This document shows, in pieces, positions 9,079 through 18,232 of a stretch of DNA of 64,000 nucleotides. A model generated the notes under the pieces. The model made no database searches and had not been told where the DNA came from. It saw nothing but the letters and a program-made list of their open reading frames with translations. Within the stretch, counting starts at the first letter, position 1. Each line of letters begins with the position of its first letter. The DNA is taken from positions 1,674,001-1,738,000 of the forward strand of contig NZ_CP012544.1 in the NCBI RefSeq assembly GCF_004803815.1, written 5' to 3'. The position numbers and the translations under genes are program-made. Source of the DNA: Campylobacter showae. GTDB taxonomy: Bacteria; Campylobacterota; Campylobacteria; Campylobacterales; Campylobacteraceae.

Positions 9079-9905
9079 ACACGAGTAGGTCTTTTGCGAA
9101 AATAAGCGATACTTTAAAACAAATCGCCGATAATAAAGCTTCATGCAAGGACGCCGATGAAGTGCTGGGGTACTATAAAGACAGGTTTGAGAGTTTTGAA
9201 AACGTGATAAATAATCCCGAGCTAGGCGCGGATGATGATATTAAATTTAACAAATACGGCAAAATAAACGAATGGCTGGCAAAAAGGCAAAAAAGAATAG
9301 AAGGGCTAAAATCCAAAAAATCATTTGATTTTAGCTCCTTGCGTCGTGTTTTAAAAACGCTCAATCGCGCTCTAGGCAAGATAGTTTGCGAGTTGGTAGC
9401 GGCGTCGCTCAAAGGAAATAATCAAAGCGAAAATTTGACGCACGAGATCCAGCAGTTTATTGCCCGCCGAGGCACCGTAGCAGTAGCGCAAGCGCAAGCA
9501 AAAGGTAAAAAAGCTGCGCTAAATGCTACCAAAAAAGCCGTAAAATCGGCAGCGCTTTATGGCTATTTTAATGCCAAAGAGGCGTCAGTGTATGTTAAAA
9601 CAGATGCTGCGCCCGGCATATCTTTAGAAGATATGCAAGAAATATTAGGCATCATGGCAAGGGCTTTTAGTTATGAAACAGCCGTAAGTATAGAATACGT
9701 ATATGATGAAACCATGAGTGGAGCCAAGGTTATCATCATAGCGACATCTCAAGATGAGTATCTAGCCCTCCCTGCTTCTGCCCTAGCCTTGACTACTTTG
9801 GCTAGTATGCTCTCGCTAGCCACGCCTATTATCTTTACCCTTAGCTTGGTTACGTCAGCATGGCTAGGAGCCTTGGCATGGACGGTTTCGTTTCGCAAGT
9901 CCTGA
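9075..9905 (+). CDS. Unknown 276-aa protein with hydrophobic tail, overlapping a convergent gene
   Basis: Not recognised. The N-terminal half is charged and helical, and an Ala/Lys-rich segment (about 135-160) follows. The last 50 residues are hydrophobic, but they are encoded entirely by DNA antisense to the 3' end of the convergent 381-aa gene (9749-9894). The tail may therefore be read-through after loss of an original stop near 9745. Otherwise the two genes truly overlap tail to tail by 157 bases. It is coupled to the 8443 gene. Confidence 0.7.
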   Translation: MNTSRSFAKISDTLKQIADNKASCKDADEVLGYYKDRFESFENVINNPELGADDDIKFNKYGKINEWLAKRQKRIEGLKSKKSFDFSSLRRVLKTLNRALGKIVCELVAASLKGNNQSENLTHEIQQFIARRGTVAVAQAQAKGKKAALNATKKAVKSAALYGYFNAKEASVYVKTDAAPGISLEDMQEILGIMARAFSYETAVSIEYVYDETMSGAKVIIIATSQDEYLALPASALALTTLASMLSLATPIIFTLSLVTSAWLGALAWTVSFRKS

Positions 9906-10894
9906 AGCTCGGTTATGACCTTTGGTAGAGTTCTGGTTACGTAGTTTTGCAGTAAATTCCCCTCAAGTGCATCTTGGATAAGTCGGTTTTTGAAAAGAAA
10001 TTTATAGGTTCCTAAATTTGGTTTATTTTCAAATATATCGCTTACGGTAAAGCTCGTGCCTTGCACTTCGTATGGGATATTTAATATAGACGGCTTTATC
10101 TTTGCGAGTCGCTCCATGAGAACTTTAACGAAGGCGTAAATCTCTTGCTCCATAGTTTTTGAGTATTTGACCACGACGGAGCTAAAGTCATAGAGCGGAT
10201 TGGCTATATTATCAAGGTATTCTATCTCGGCGGAGATGATATTTTCTATGCTATCCGGGTGCATTAGATTTATTAAACTTCGCCCGAAGCAGTAACGGAT
10301 CAAATTTCGTTTTATCTCTAAAAACTCGGCGCTTTTATACACGTCGGGATAAAATTTGCCCTCATCTTCAAAATAGAGCGTCTCTTGCTTTATCTTTATG
10401 ATTAGCGGATAAACGTAAGCGTTGCCGTAGACTGCGTAGGTATGACCGCTTACGGTAAAATTTGCCAAGTAATCGTCTCTAACGCACTCAAAGTCGTTTC
10501 TAACTAGCTCTCTAATATCGCTTATGATAAACCACTTTTCTACATCGAGTCTTTTTTCTTTATAATACTCAGGCGCTATCTCACTCATATCTTCATCGGT
10601 TACGGCAACAACTTTTGCTACGAACAAATTTGAATAATCGGTCAAGAATAGTTGTAGATATTTGTCGCCCTCAAGGCTCCAAGGAGCCAGATTTGGTGCT
10701 TTAGGGCTTTGATTTCTTAAATTTAAGCTCTCGTAAATTTGCTCAAGTTCGGTTTCGTGAGAGTTTATCATATCTCGCCGCTTGCTTTTTATCTTGCCAA
10801 AGGCTACTTTGCCTTTGGAAATTAGGATCTTAAGATGCTGCTCGATGACGTCGCTTTGGTAGTATGGGTTGTAGAGTATGAGGATGTTAAACAC
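9749..10894 (-). CDS. 381-aa protein with C-terminal HEPN-like motif, last gene of the HerA/dynamin operon
   Basis: The N-terminus MFNILILYNPYYQSDVIEQH resembles proteins annotated in Helicobacter/Campylobacter as HP0729 family, from memory only. Near the C-terminus DLRNETVHAK places Arg334 and His339 in the Rx4H pattern typical of HEPN ribonuclease domains, within a helical stretch. If real, this would make it an RNA-cutting effector. It follows the 94-aa membrane gene by 10 bases at the end of a five-gene minus-strand operon. Confidence 0.75.
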   Translation of the reverse strand: MFNILILYNPYYQSDVIEQHLKILISKGKVAFGKIKSKRRDMINSHETELEQIYESLNLRNQSPKAPNLAPWSLEGDKYLQLFLTDYSNLFVAKVVAVTDEDMSEIAPEYYKEKRLDVEKWFIISDIRELVRNDFECVRDDYLANFTVSGHTYAVYGNAYVYPLIIKIKQETLYFEDEGKFYPDVYKSAEFLEIKRNLIRYCFGRSLINLMHPDSIENIISAEIEYLDNIANPLYDFSSVVVKYSKTMEQEIYAFVKVLMERLAKIKPSILNIPYEVQGTSFTVSDIFENKPNLGTYKFLFKNRLIQDALEGNLLQNYVTRTLPKVITELQDLRNETVHAKAPSHADVTKLRVKIIGVASESILAKVVKARAEAGRARYSS

Positions 10895-10904
10895 TCTAGC
10901 TCCA

Positions 10905-11189
10905 TTATTTTAGAAAATTTTTGATCTTTTTAATCAAATCAGGAAAAGAATTTAAAGCAGGATTTTTTAAAAATTGTTCTAGCTCAGCTATATCGGACTT
11001 TGCGATTGCTTCATCTATCAGTTTTTCATAAGCTTTATGCCTATACTTATTATCTACAAAGCCGCGGCTGGATTGCGATGCCTTGCTTCTACTTTTTTTT
11101 ACGGCAAAATAAACGACTCCACCAATTATCACCAAAACTATTCCGCTAAGTAAAAATTTAGCTCCAAGCGATAGCCCAACCTCTGTCAT
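10905..11189 (-). CDS. Small single-pass membrane protein
   Basis: 94 residues. One transmembrane helix at about 11-30 (FLLSGIVLVIIGGVVYFAV) is followed by a basic segment and a charged helical C-terminal domain that should be cytoplasmic. The start overlaps the stop of the dynamin-like gene by four bases, so the two are coupled. It may anchor or recruit the GTPase to the membrane. No family recognised. Confidence 0.75.
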   Translation of the reverse strand: MTEVGLSLGAKFLLSGIVLVIIGGVVYFAVKKSRSKASQSSRGFVDNKYRHKAYEKLIDEAIAKSDIAELEQFLKNPALNSFPDLIKKIKNFLK

Positions 11190-13312
11190 TTTGTCTCCTT
11201 ATCTAGATTTGGTAGTTTTGTTAGCTTTCTTTGATTTTCTTCTAGCTTTTTAACACTTTCTTTTATGTCTCGTTTAAGCTCATCGATCTCTAAAATCTTG
11301 TTTTGCCTAAAATTAATAAAAAAAGAGTTTATATCTTCTGCGTATTTTTTTATGCTACATTCGTATTGTAAAACTTCTTGCCCCAAAAAATTATCTATAC
11401 TATTATTGATAGTTTTATCAAGTATATTTTTAAGCTCTTTACCTTTTAGTTTTATAACGTGCTTTTCATTTTCTATTATTTTTTCTTTTTCACCAAATAG
11501 CTTTTTTGCTATGTCCCAATCTTGCATAAATTTAAATCTAGTCTTTGCTATAGTTTTTGTTCTTTCTGGAATGTACTCACTAGATAAAACAGACCGAGGA
11601 ACGCTCATTTTTGTTTCAGTAATAGAAGCTAAATTTAACTTCGATAGGTTTGCAGTATCTAGTTTAATATCAAGAGCTTTTGAGAGTTGTTGATTGAATA
11701 TATCTTTCGTTTGTGCAAATTTATCTACAGCAAATCGCCTAAAGTCAAAACATATTTCCTCTACTTCGGATTTAATATCAAGATAGTTGGCTTTGCATTC
11801 CTCTAAAAGCTCACCTGTATAATCTTGTATAGCTTTTGAAAATTTATCGTCTTCATTTTTGTCGCTTTCGTATCTCTCTTCTTCATCCAAATTAACATTG
11901 CCATATATTAGCGGATCTTTAGCTATCTTTTTTGCAGATTCGAAATCCGAGCCACGCATTAGTTCCATTACAAAAGCCATCGCCTTTCTCGCTATCTCAT
12001 CGGTTTTATCCAGCATTGTTTTTTGCATTTGGCCATGTACTGCTTCTTCTAGCTTTAAAATAGTATTCTCTTTATTTGTTTTAAGATGTTCATTTAAGTC
12101 GCTTTGTAACTTTTTAGCATCATGCTCCAAAAAATTTTGCGCTTCCTTTACTTTTTGCTCCGCTTCTTCCTTTGGCTTTTGTAAAACAGCTATGTTTCTT
12201 TGTAGTTTTTCTCTTTGCTCAAAGTAAATACTTTGTACTTCATTATCTATGGCTTGCAAAAAGCTATTTAAAAACTTTGTCATTATGAGTTCATTGATAT
12301 CTTTTTCAAGCTTATTAAAACCAAGATAAGTTATAAGCCTACTTTCCCACTCGCTTTCATCAAATATCTCTTCAAAGTAATCTTCTTTGAATCGCCGTAA
12401 TTTCTTTTTATCGTCATAGCCTTTGCTTTCATCTCTATACAAAAGCCCATATATTGATGAAACAGGATATACATCGGCATCGTTTATACCGTGATTACTT
12501 GCGGCTTTCTTAATTTCTTGCATCCTCTGCTCTTCATTTTTAAACCATACCTCTTTTTTTAACCTACGAAGCTCACTTTCATCTTTTACTTTTTTAAGCT
12601 CCATAAAATTATCGTCAAATGCCTCATCTATTTTATTTAGAATGAATAGTACTTTAAAATTTTTGTCATTTTCACACTTTGCCTTTACGGTGTGCCAAAG
12701 CCCTTGCTCATCGCTAGTTAAATTTGCTTGAGCTTGCCCATAATCAAATAAAAATAGAGCCAAATTTGCTTCTCTTAAAACGTTTCTGGTTTGGTCTTTG
12801 TGTTTTTGTGAGTAATCGGTCCCATTTGAATTTGGTCCAGGCGTATCTATAAAGATAATCTCAAGTTCATCGTTCGCATCCGCTTTTATACATTTGAAAG
12901 GATAGTAAAGCTCTATCTTCTCGACGTTTTTATACTTATCATCCTCGCAATCTTCATCTTTTTTGGCATATTGCTTTATTTCGTCGGCTAAATTCTCTTT
13001 TATCTCTATTGTTTCCTTACCGTCTGAAAAATATATAACCGCTCTTTTTTGAATACCTTCTTTAGAAAATATATATGTAGCGCAATCAGTCGTTGCCTTG
13101 GTTGAAGTCGGCAAAATATCGACCCCAAAAAGAGCGTTTATAAAAGTCGATTTACCGGCACTCATATTTGCAACTACCGCTATTTTATACTGTTGAGATT
13201 TTAGTTCTGATTTGATCTTGTCGAGCTTTTGCGTACTATCTTGATCTGGATATTCTTTAAAATATTCCTCCAGTTGCTCAATATCATGCTGCAGCATTTG
13301 TTTTATTTTCAT
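11186..13312 (-). CDS. Dynamin-like GTPase
   Basis: The 708 residues include a GTPase domain with P-loop ANMSAGKST (48-56), a switch Thr in LPTSTKATT, G3 DTPG (156-159) and G4 NKID (226-229). A long helical stalk follows (about 355-700), with coiled-coil runs rich in Glu/Lys. This is the bacterial dynamin-like architecture; such proteins act at membranes and some are linked to phage defence or toxin secretion. The start overlaps the nuclease gene by 29 bases. The small membrane gene follows directly. Confidence 0.88.
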   Translation of the reverse strand: MKIKQMLQHDIEQLEEYFKEYPDQDSTQKLDKIKSELKSQQYKIAVVANMSAGKSTFINALFGVDILPTSTKATTDCATYIFSKEGIQKRAVIYFSDGKETIEIKENLADEIKQYAKKDEDCEDDKYKNVEKIELYYPFKCIKADANDELEIIFIDTPGPNSNGTDYSQKHKDQTRNVLREANLALFLFDYGQAQANLTSDEQGLWHTVKAKCENDKNFKVLFILNKIDEAFDDNFMELKKVKDESELRRLKKEVWFKNEEQRMQEIKKAASNHGINDADVYPVSSIYGLLYRDESKGYDDKKKLRRFKEDYFEEIFDESEWESRLITYLGFNKLEKDINELIMTKFLNSFLQAIDNEVQSIYFEQREKLQRNIAVLQKPKEEAEQKVKEAQNFLEHDAKKLQSDLNEHLKTNKENTILKLEEAVHGQMQKTMLDKTDEIARKAMAFVMELMRGSDFESAKKIAKDPLIYGNVNLDEEERYESDKNEDDKFSKAIQDYTGELLEECKANYLDIKSEVEEICFDFRRFAVDKFAQTKDIFNQQLSKALDIKLDTANLSKLNLASITETKMSVPRSVLSSEYIPERTKTIAKTRFKFMQDWDIAKKLFGEKEKIIENEKHVIKLKGKELKNILDKTINNSIDNFLGQEVLQYECSIKKYAEDINSFFINFRQNKILEIDELKRDIKESVKKLEENQRKLTKLPNLDKETK

Positions 13313-14078
13313 ATTTACTCCTTGCTATTTGGATTTGTTGATCTACGATATTTTCGTAAGCATCTGCTACTTTAGACTGAAATTTACCCTCTGGATTTTG
13401 TAGATCTATTGATGGAATCTTATTAATCTTGTAATTTTCCTTACCACTTAACTCGGTTACGGCTACCTCGCTACCATTTGAATCTACTTTTGCAATCTCT
13501 ATTTTTAGCTCGCCGTCTATCTCTTTAAGCCTAAAAATTCTTGCACGATATCTATCTTCATTTACCATTTCTTTTATGGTAGCATAGTCTTTATTGTCGG
13601 GATTAGCCTTTTGCAAAGCATCAAGTTTAGCTTGTATCCACTCTTTTGACATCTGTGTTCCGTTGCTTGTTTCGCCAAGCTGCGAAGTGTTATATTTGCT
13701 TTCGCAAATTAAAACCTGTTTAATATTGCCATCTTTGTCACGTTTAACATATAGTCCGTCTATACCGTTACAACCCACTTCACCTTCAAGCTTTTCCCAT
13801 CCGGTATTTTGAAAATACCAGTCCATTAACTTTTCCGAGATATTTCCTTTTATTTTATTTATATTGGCATCATTGGCATCTGGCACTTGCTCTTTTATTT
13901 TTTCTTTTAACGTATCTTTAGCAACTTCTTGTTGGTTAGTTTCGGCAACATTTGAAATGCCAAAATTTTTTAGTTTTTCTTGCAAATCATTAGGAGATAT
14001 TTTTTTATTAATATCTTCAAAATTGAGTTGTTTTAACTCGTTTAGTTTTAATGCGATTTCTTGTAAAGCCAAATTCAT
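13284..14078 (-). CDS. PD-(D/E)XK-type nuclease
   Basis: 264 residues. The N-terminal third is helical. A restriction-endonuclease-like core follows, with GNISEKL (Glu82), NGIDGLYV (Asp107) and ICESKYN (Glu126-x-Lys128), then LGETSNGTQMSKEWI, a pattern often seen in PD-(D/E)XK toxins and phage-linked nucleases. The catalytic set looks complete. Its start codon shares a base with the HerA-type gene stop, so they are co-translated. HerA ATPases often work with nucleases, which supports a joint DNA-processing role. Confidence 0.78.
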   Translation of the reverse strand: MNLALQEIALKLNELKQLNFEDINKKISPNDLQEKLKNFGISNVAETNQQEVAKDTLKEKIKEQVPDANDANINKIKGNISEKLMDWYFQNTGWEKLEGEVGCNGIDGLYVKRDKDGNIKQVLICESKYNTSQLGETSNGTQMSKEWIQAKLDALQKANPDNKDYATIKEMVNEDRYRARIFRLKEIDGELKIEIAKVDSNGSEVAVTELSGKENYKINKIPSIDLQNPEGKFQSKVADAYENIVDQQIQIARSKYENKTNAAA

Positions 14079-16972
14079 TATATAGTTTCCTTTATAATTT
14101 TAATACTTTTTAGCGCAAATTTTAATTGGTTATTTACAACTCCAAAAACTTTTAATGAAAAAATTTCTAAATTCTTATCAAGAGCGTCGTCTGTCGCTAT
14201 ATCGGTCCAAAATTTATACAAGCTACTACTTGTGGTTATATTGTCAAGTACTAGCAAAGTGTAGTCAATCTCATTGGTCGGGTATTTTTTCATATCCTCA
14301 AATATACTTTTTATATTTTTATGCATGAATGCTTTTTTAAAAATATCAATACTTTCTATGATTTTATCGCTTTTATTAGAAGTATGTAAAATAGTATAGA
14401 CAAAGTATTCATAAGCTTGCATATAAGCATCAATATTTCTGTAGTATTGGTAATTTGAGATATAATTTAGATTTAAAAAAACATACAAAATAGAGTAGAT
14501 ATACTCATTTTCTGTTCTGTATGCCGGAAATTCCGATTTTAAAATTTCATAAGTTTTTATAGCATTGTTCTCGTCAAATATAATAGAATTTATAAATTTC
14601 ATAAGTTTTGGCTTTAAAGTATTTAAATTTAAATCTTTAAAATTTGGCTTATCTTCAAGATAATAGTGTTTTTCCAACAAAAACTCATATTTAAATTTCT
14701 TATTGTCATCCTCAAAATTTTTATAAAAATTGTTTATATGCTCTAAAGTTGTCGGCTTTTCTTTGAATTCGTCTATTTTTACTAAAAAAGCCTGATGAAC
14801 ATCCCTATTATGGACTATAGCTTCTCCTTTTTTAAGCTCAGCAATATCTAGTATCTGATCTTCATTTAAGTTGACAGATTTTCCAACTATATTTCTATCT
14901 TCTGAATCCATAGTTCTATGTATTATTTTAACATTTGTATTTTTTATTACGTCTGCATGTAACTTGGATGCTATTTGATCCGCTACTATTATGCCCTCGC
15001 CATAAGACCTAATTTCAGCTAAAATATTAGTAAAAGTTTCTACTACCTTGCCTCTTGGATTTGCATTTTCTTGATTTGTGTTTGTCGACATATTCGGCAG
15101 AAGTCTATGTGCTTCTTCTATGACGGTTATATGTCTTAATGTGTCACTACTACCGTTTTCTTCTCGATATTGGTACAGCTTGCTAAGCAAAAGTCCCATT
15201 AGGAAAGCTTTTTCGTCATCATTAACGATATTTGAAAGCTCTATTATCGTAGGCTTGGTAAATAGTATGCTAGAACCAAAACAATGTCTAGAATTAAAAA
15301 TTTTACCTTTAACGCCAAGCGTTAAGTTGCTTATCCTGGTCTTAAGAGCAGCCTTTATGTTACTACCCATATCCTGATAATACCCGGCCGACTCCGCAAC
15401 CTCTACAACCTTTTGCTTTAAATCATCCATAGTGGGAAAGAGCAAGCTTCTCCTGTTGGCATCTGCCCCCAGCATATCGGTAATGTACGGATTGCTTTCA
15501 TTTTGCAAATTCCATCCTCTATCTTCGTATATTTTGTAAATGGCTTCCTCTAATATATAAGGCATCGGACCATACATGCCAAAAGCCGAGATAAATGTTG
15601 TCTTTAGCATATCTATGTGTTTAGTTAGAGTTGTAGATAAATTTTCTTTTGAATATTCGAAAATAAACGGATTAAACCTAAAAATATCATTTTTAGCACC
15701 GGGTCTAAAAATTTGCAAGCCTTTTATATCGTTTAAAAGATTTTTATATTCCGATTTTGCCGGCTCTATTACTAAAAACGGTATTTTTTGCTCATTTATA
15801 TTTTTTAATATACCTTTAGTAGTATTAGACTTTCCGCTACCTGTGGCTCCAGAAACAAAAACATGCGAGTTAATAGCATCAAAACTTAGTTTAAATCTTT
15901 GTGAAGTCAATTTTTTCTTATTAGCTATATTTCCTATTTTAATACAGTTATATTTATCAAGTTCGCTATCTTGCGTAAGACCAAAGTCTGATATCCTACT
16001 GACGCTTACACCATCTATGTCGTTTTTTGGCAGTGCGGATAAAATGGCTAGCTCTTGAGTATTGACTATGCTGTTAAACCCTGCAAAGCTTTGATGAATA
16101 GGGTGCGGCATAATGGTTTTATCAAAATATAGGCTATTAAAATTTAAAGGATTAAAATCTATGTCATTTAAATTTCTTGTAAACCTTATAGCCTCAAAGT
16201 GTGTATCATCTCCGCTATATACGCTTTTTAACGTATGTTCTAGCTCACTTAAAACGATTTCATCATTGGCTTGGATATATAAAGATACTTTCCACATGCC
16301 GTAGCTTAGACCTTTTTGAAACCTCTCTATAAATTTATCTATCATTTCTTCGACATAAATGGCGCTTTTGTTTATCTCATCATAGCTTATAAATACGCCC
16401 TTTGTGATGGCATCGCTAGAGTTATTCGATACGCTTTTATTCGTGGCATTATTTATTGATCCGCCCAATGAAATGCCAGTAGTATCATTTTCATTTACTA
16501 TTTTGCTTGCAAATACAGCATCTACCACACCTTTTATTCCACCACCAAGCAAGCCACCGATAGCCATACCTGTAGCTCCTGCCATAGCTCCTCCAAAAGT
16601 CATAACTCCAGCCAAAACTGTAGTTGCGACGCTAACCGCCTTGCCTATTTTGCTTTTATCACTATATCCTTCGGTATGGCTTTCATTTTCAGTCAAGTTT
16701 ATGCCTTGAGCATGACTACTTCCTTTGGTAAATGTAAACCCTTTAGCATGAGCCAAGCTCTGATTTACGCTTTTGCTTATTTTTGTTATTTTGTGTACAT
16801 CGTCTCGCAAATTTTGATAGCTTGATATTATGTCTCTTATCACCTCATTACTGTAACTATCGGCAACAAGTATAATCCTAAATTTTTTACCCTGCATAGG
16901 GAAAATGATTTTTTCTAAATTTTGTTTATAGTTTTTTTTAGAATCTCTTTTTAAGGATGGAATTCCAAGCAT
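14078..16972 (-). CDS. HerA/FtsK-type ATPase, frameshifted near its N-terminus
   Basis: The open frame has Walker A GATGSGKS (375-382) and Walker B VIEEAH (617-622), with an arginine-rich C-terminal ATPase section (DQIASKL, IIHRTMDSEDR). A Gly/Ala-rich hydrophobic stretch lies at about 110-155. This matches HerA-like (DUF87) hexameric translocases. The same frame continues upstream without a stop to about 17288 but offers no start codon there, and ATG 16972 lacks a good ribosome site. Another 47-residue ORF (17281-17424) supplies a plausible N-terminus, so the gene looks broken by one base. Confidence 0.82.
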   Translation of the reverse strand: MLGIPSLKRDSKKNYKQNLEKIIFPMQGKKFRIILVADSYSNEVIRDIISSYQNLRDDVHKITKISKSVNQSLAHAKGFTFTKGSSHAQGINLTENESHTEGYSDKSKIGKAVSVATTVLAGVMTFGGAMAGATGMAIGGLLGGGIKGVVDAVFASKIVNENDTTGISLGGSINNATNKSVSNNSSDAITKGVFISYDEINKSAIYVEEMIDKFIERFQKGLSYGMWKVSLYIQANDEIVLSELEHTLKSVYSGDDTHFEAIRFTRNLNDIDFNPLNFNSLYFDKTIMPHPIHQSFAGFNSIVNTQELAILSALPKNDIDGVSVSRISDFGLTQDSELDKYNCIKIGNIANKKKLTSQRFKLSFDAINSHVFVSGATGSGKSNTTKGILKNINEQKIPFLVIEPAKSEYKNLLNDIKGLQIFRPGAKNDIFRFNPFIFEYSKENLSTTLTKHIDMLKTTFISAFGMYGPMPYILEEAIYKIYEDRGWNLQNESNPYITDMLGADANRRSLLFPTMDDLKQKVVEVAESAGYYQDMGSNIKAALKTRISNLTLGVKGKIFNSRHCFGSSILFTKPTIIELSNIVNDDEKAFLMGLLLSKLYQYREENGSSDTLRHITVIEEAHRLLPNMSTNTNQENANPRGKVVETFTNILAEIRSYGEGIIVADQIASKLHADVIKNTNVKIIHRTMDSEDRNIVGKSVNLNEDQILDIAELKKGEAIVHNRDVHQAFLVKIDEFKEKPTTLEHINNFYKNFEDDNKKFKYEFLLEKHYYLEDKPNFKDLNLNTLKPKLMKFINSIIFDENNAIKTYEILKSEFPAYRTENEYIYSILYVFLNLNYISNYQYYRNIDAYMQAYEYFVYTILHTSNKSDKIIESIDIFKKAFMHKNIKSIFEDMKKYPTNEIDYTLLVLDNITTSSSLYKFWTDIATDDALDKNLEIFSLKVFGVVNNQLKFALKSIKIIKETI

Positions 16973-17280
16973 CGCTTTCGTATTTTTAATATCGTCAAGT
17001 AAAAAATTTTCACAAATCTGCGTTTGAGAACCAGAGTATATACCATTAAACGTATCGTTTAAAAAATCGACTGAATCCTTGGCCGTCCCTATATATAGGC
17101 TTACTCCATTTTTGTCCCCATCTATAATATAGGCAAATTTGGATGTTTTTGACGATACTGCACTTAAAATTTGTTCAAAGTCTATTAAATTAATGTCAGT
17201 CTCGTCTTTTTTTCTATCATACGTAATATTTGAGATTTTTACAAAGCCAAGCTGCTGTGGATTTTCTGTCTCAAATTTAT

Positions 17281-17424
17281 CTAGACTATAGTTTCATACC
17301 CTTGTCTCTCCAAAAAAGCACTTATGCTTTTATCAAGTCTAACTTGAACAGTAGATATATTTTCAGTATCTATTATCTTTTTATCTTCGATTATTGCTTG
17401 TTCTTTATTTTCTCGATGTTCCAC
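17281..17424 (-). pseudogene. Detached N-terminus of the HerA-type ATPase
   Basis: GTG start at 17424, preceded by AAGGGG. It encodes 47 residues ending LERQGYETIV, then TAG. Dropping out of frame just before the stop gives YSLDKFETENPQQLGF and runs straight on into the ATPase reading frame. A one-base deletion near 17290 explains this best. A sequencing error or recoding would look the same. Confidence 0.65.
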
Positions 17425-17620
17425 TTCTGCCCCTTTTTTTAAACTTTTTATTTTAGTATATTTTAAACAAAAACTAATTTAAATTTAACCTTCCAATTTT
17501 TTGTGAGCTAGTTTCGCGGCCTCTTTTATAGCGACAAATAAAAATTTAATGTTAGAAATTTAATGCTTTATACGTGTTTTAATAAAGCAATAAACCTAAA
17601 CCATCTATATTTTAACTCAA

Positions 17621-18232
17621 TTAACCCAGCTTTATTTTGAGTCTTTGAAAGGCTCTTTTTGTTTGCTCATTTACCTCTTTGCCATCACTTGTTAAAGAAG
17701 CGCAAGAGATGGCGTTTACTACTAGATTATTTAAATTTATAAGCTCCGATAAAAACTGCATTTGAGTATCGTTTAACGAGCTAAAATCGTCGTTTAACGT
17801 CGCTATCTCGTTAATAACGGTAAAATTTACAAGCTCGTTCGCCTGCGATAAAAGACAAGCAAATTCCCTCAGAAGCTGCAAATTTTCATCGGTTGTATTA
17901 AAATTTGAGTAATCATCTTTTATCGGTGTCATTCTAAGCAGAGATATATTAGGCTTTATATTTCTTGTCTCGGTAAGCGCTTTTTGAAACTCAAAAAATA
18001 TCTCAAAACTTTTGCTTTTCATGGATTCAAACGTATAAAATACCTCTCTAATCTCACACGAAAAATCAGCCCCGATATCTTGTTCAAAGCCTCTTTTTAC
18101 GCTTTTTTTGACAAAACTTACCGTATCGTCTAATATATCAAAAAATCTTTGCCTATTCGTATAGCTTTGCAAGTATTTTTTAGCGCCGTAAACTCCTGCC
18201 CCTAGAGCAGCTACAAATATAATTTTATTCAT
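17621..18232 (-). CDS. Unknown membrane-anchored protein, second of a pair
   Basis: 203 residues. An N-terminal hydrophobic helix IIFVAALGAGVYGAKKYL is followed by a helical cytoplasmic or periplasmic domain. It contains LINLNNLVVNAI near the C-terminus, like LVELNNVLVKAL in the upstream partner, so the two are probably diverged duplicates. Its start overlaps the partner's stop by eight bases. It is controlled from operator copy C through that partner. Confidence 0.75.
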   Translation of the reverse strand: MNKIIFVAALGAGVYGAKKYLQSYTNRQRFFDILDDTVSFVKKSVKRGFEQDIGADFSCEIREVFYTFESMKSKSFEIFFEFQKALTETRNIKPNISLLRMTPIKDDYSNFNTTDENLQLLREFACLLSQANELVNFTVINEIATLNDDFSSLNDTQMQFLSELINLNNLVVNAISCASLTSDGKEVNEQTKRAFQRLKIKLG

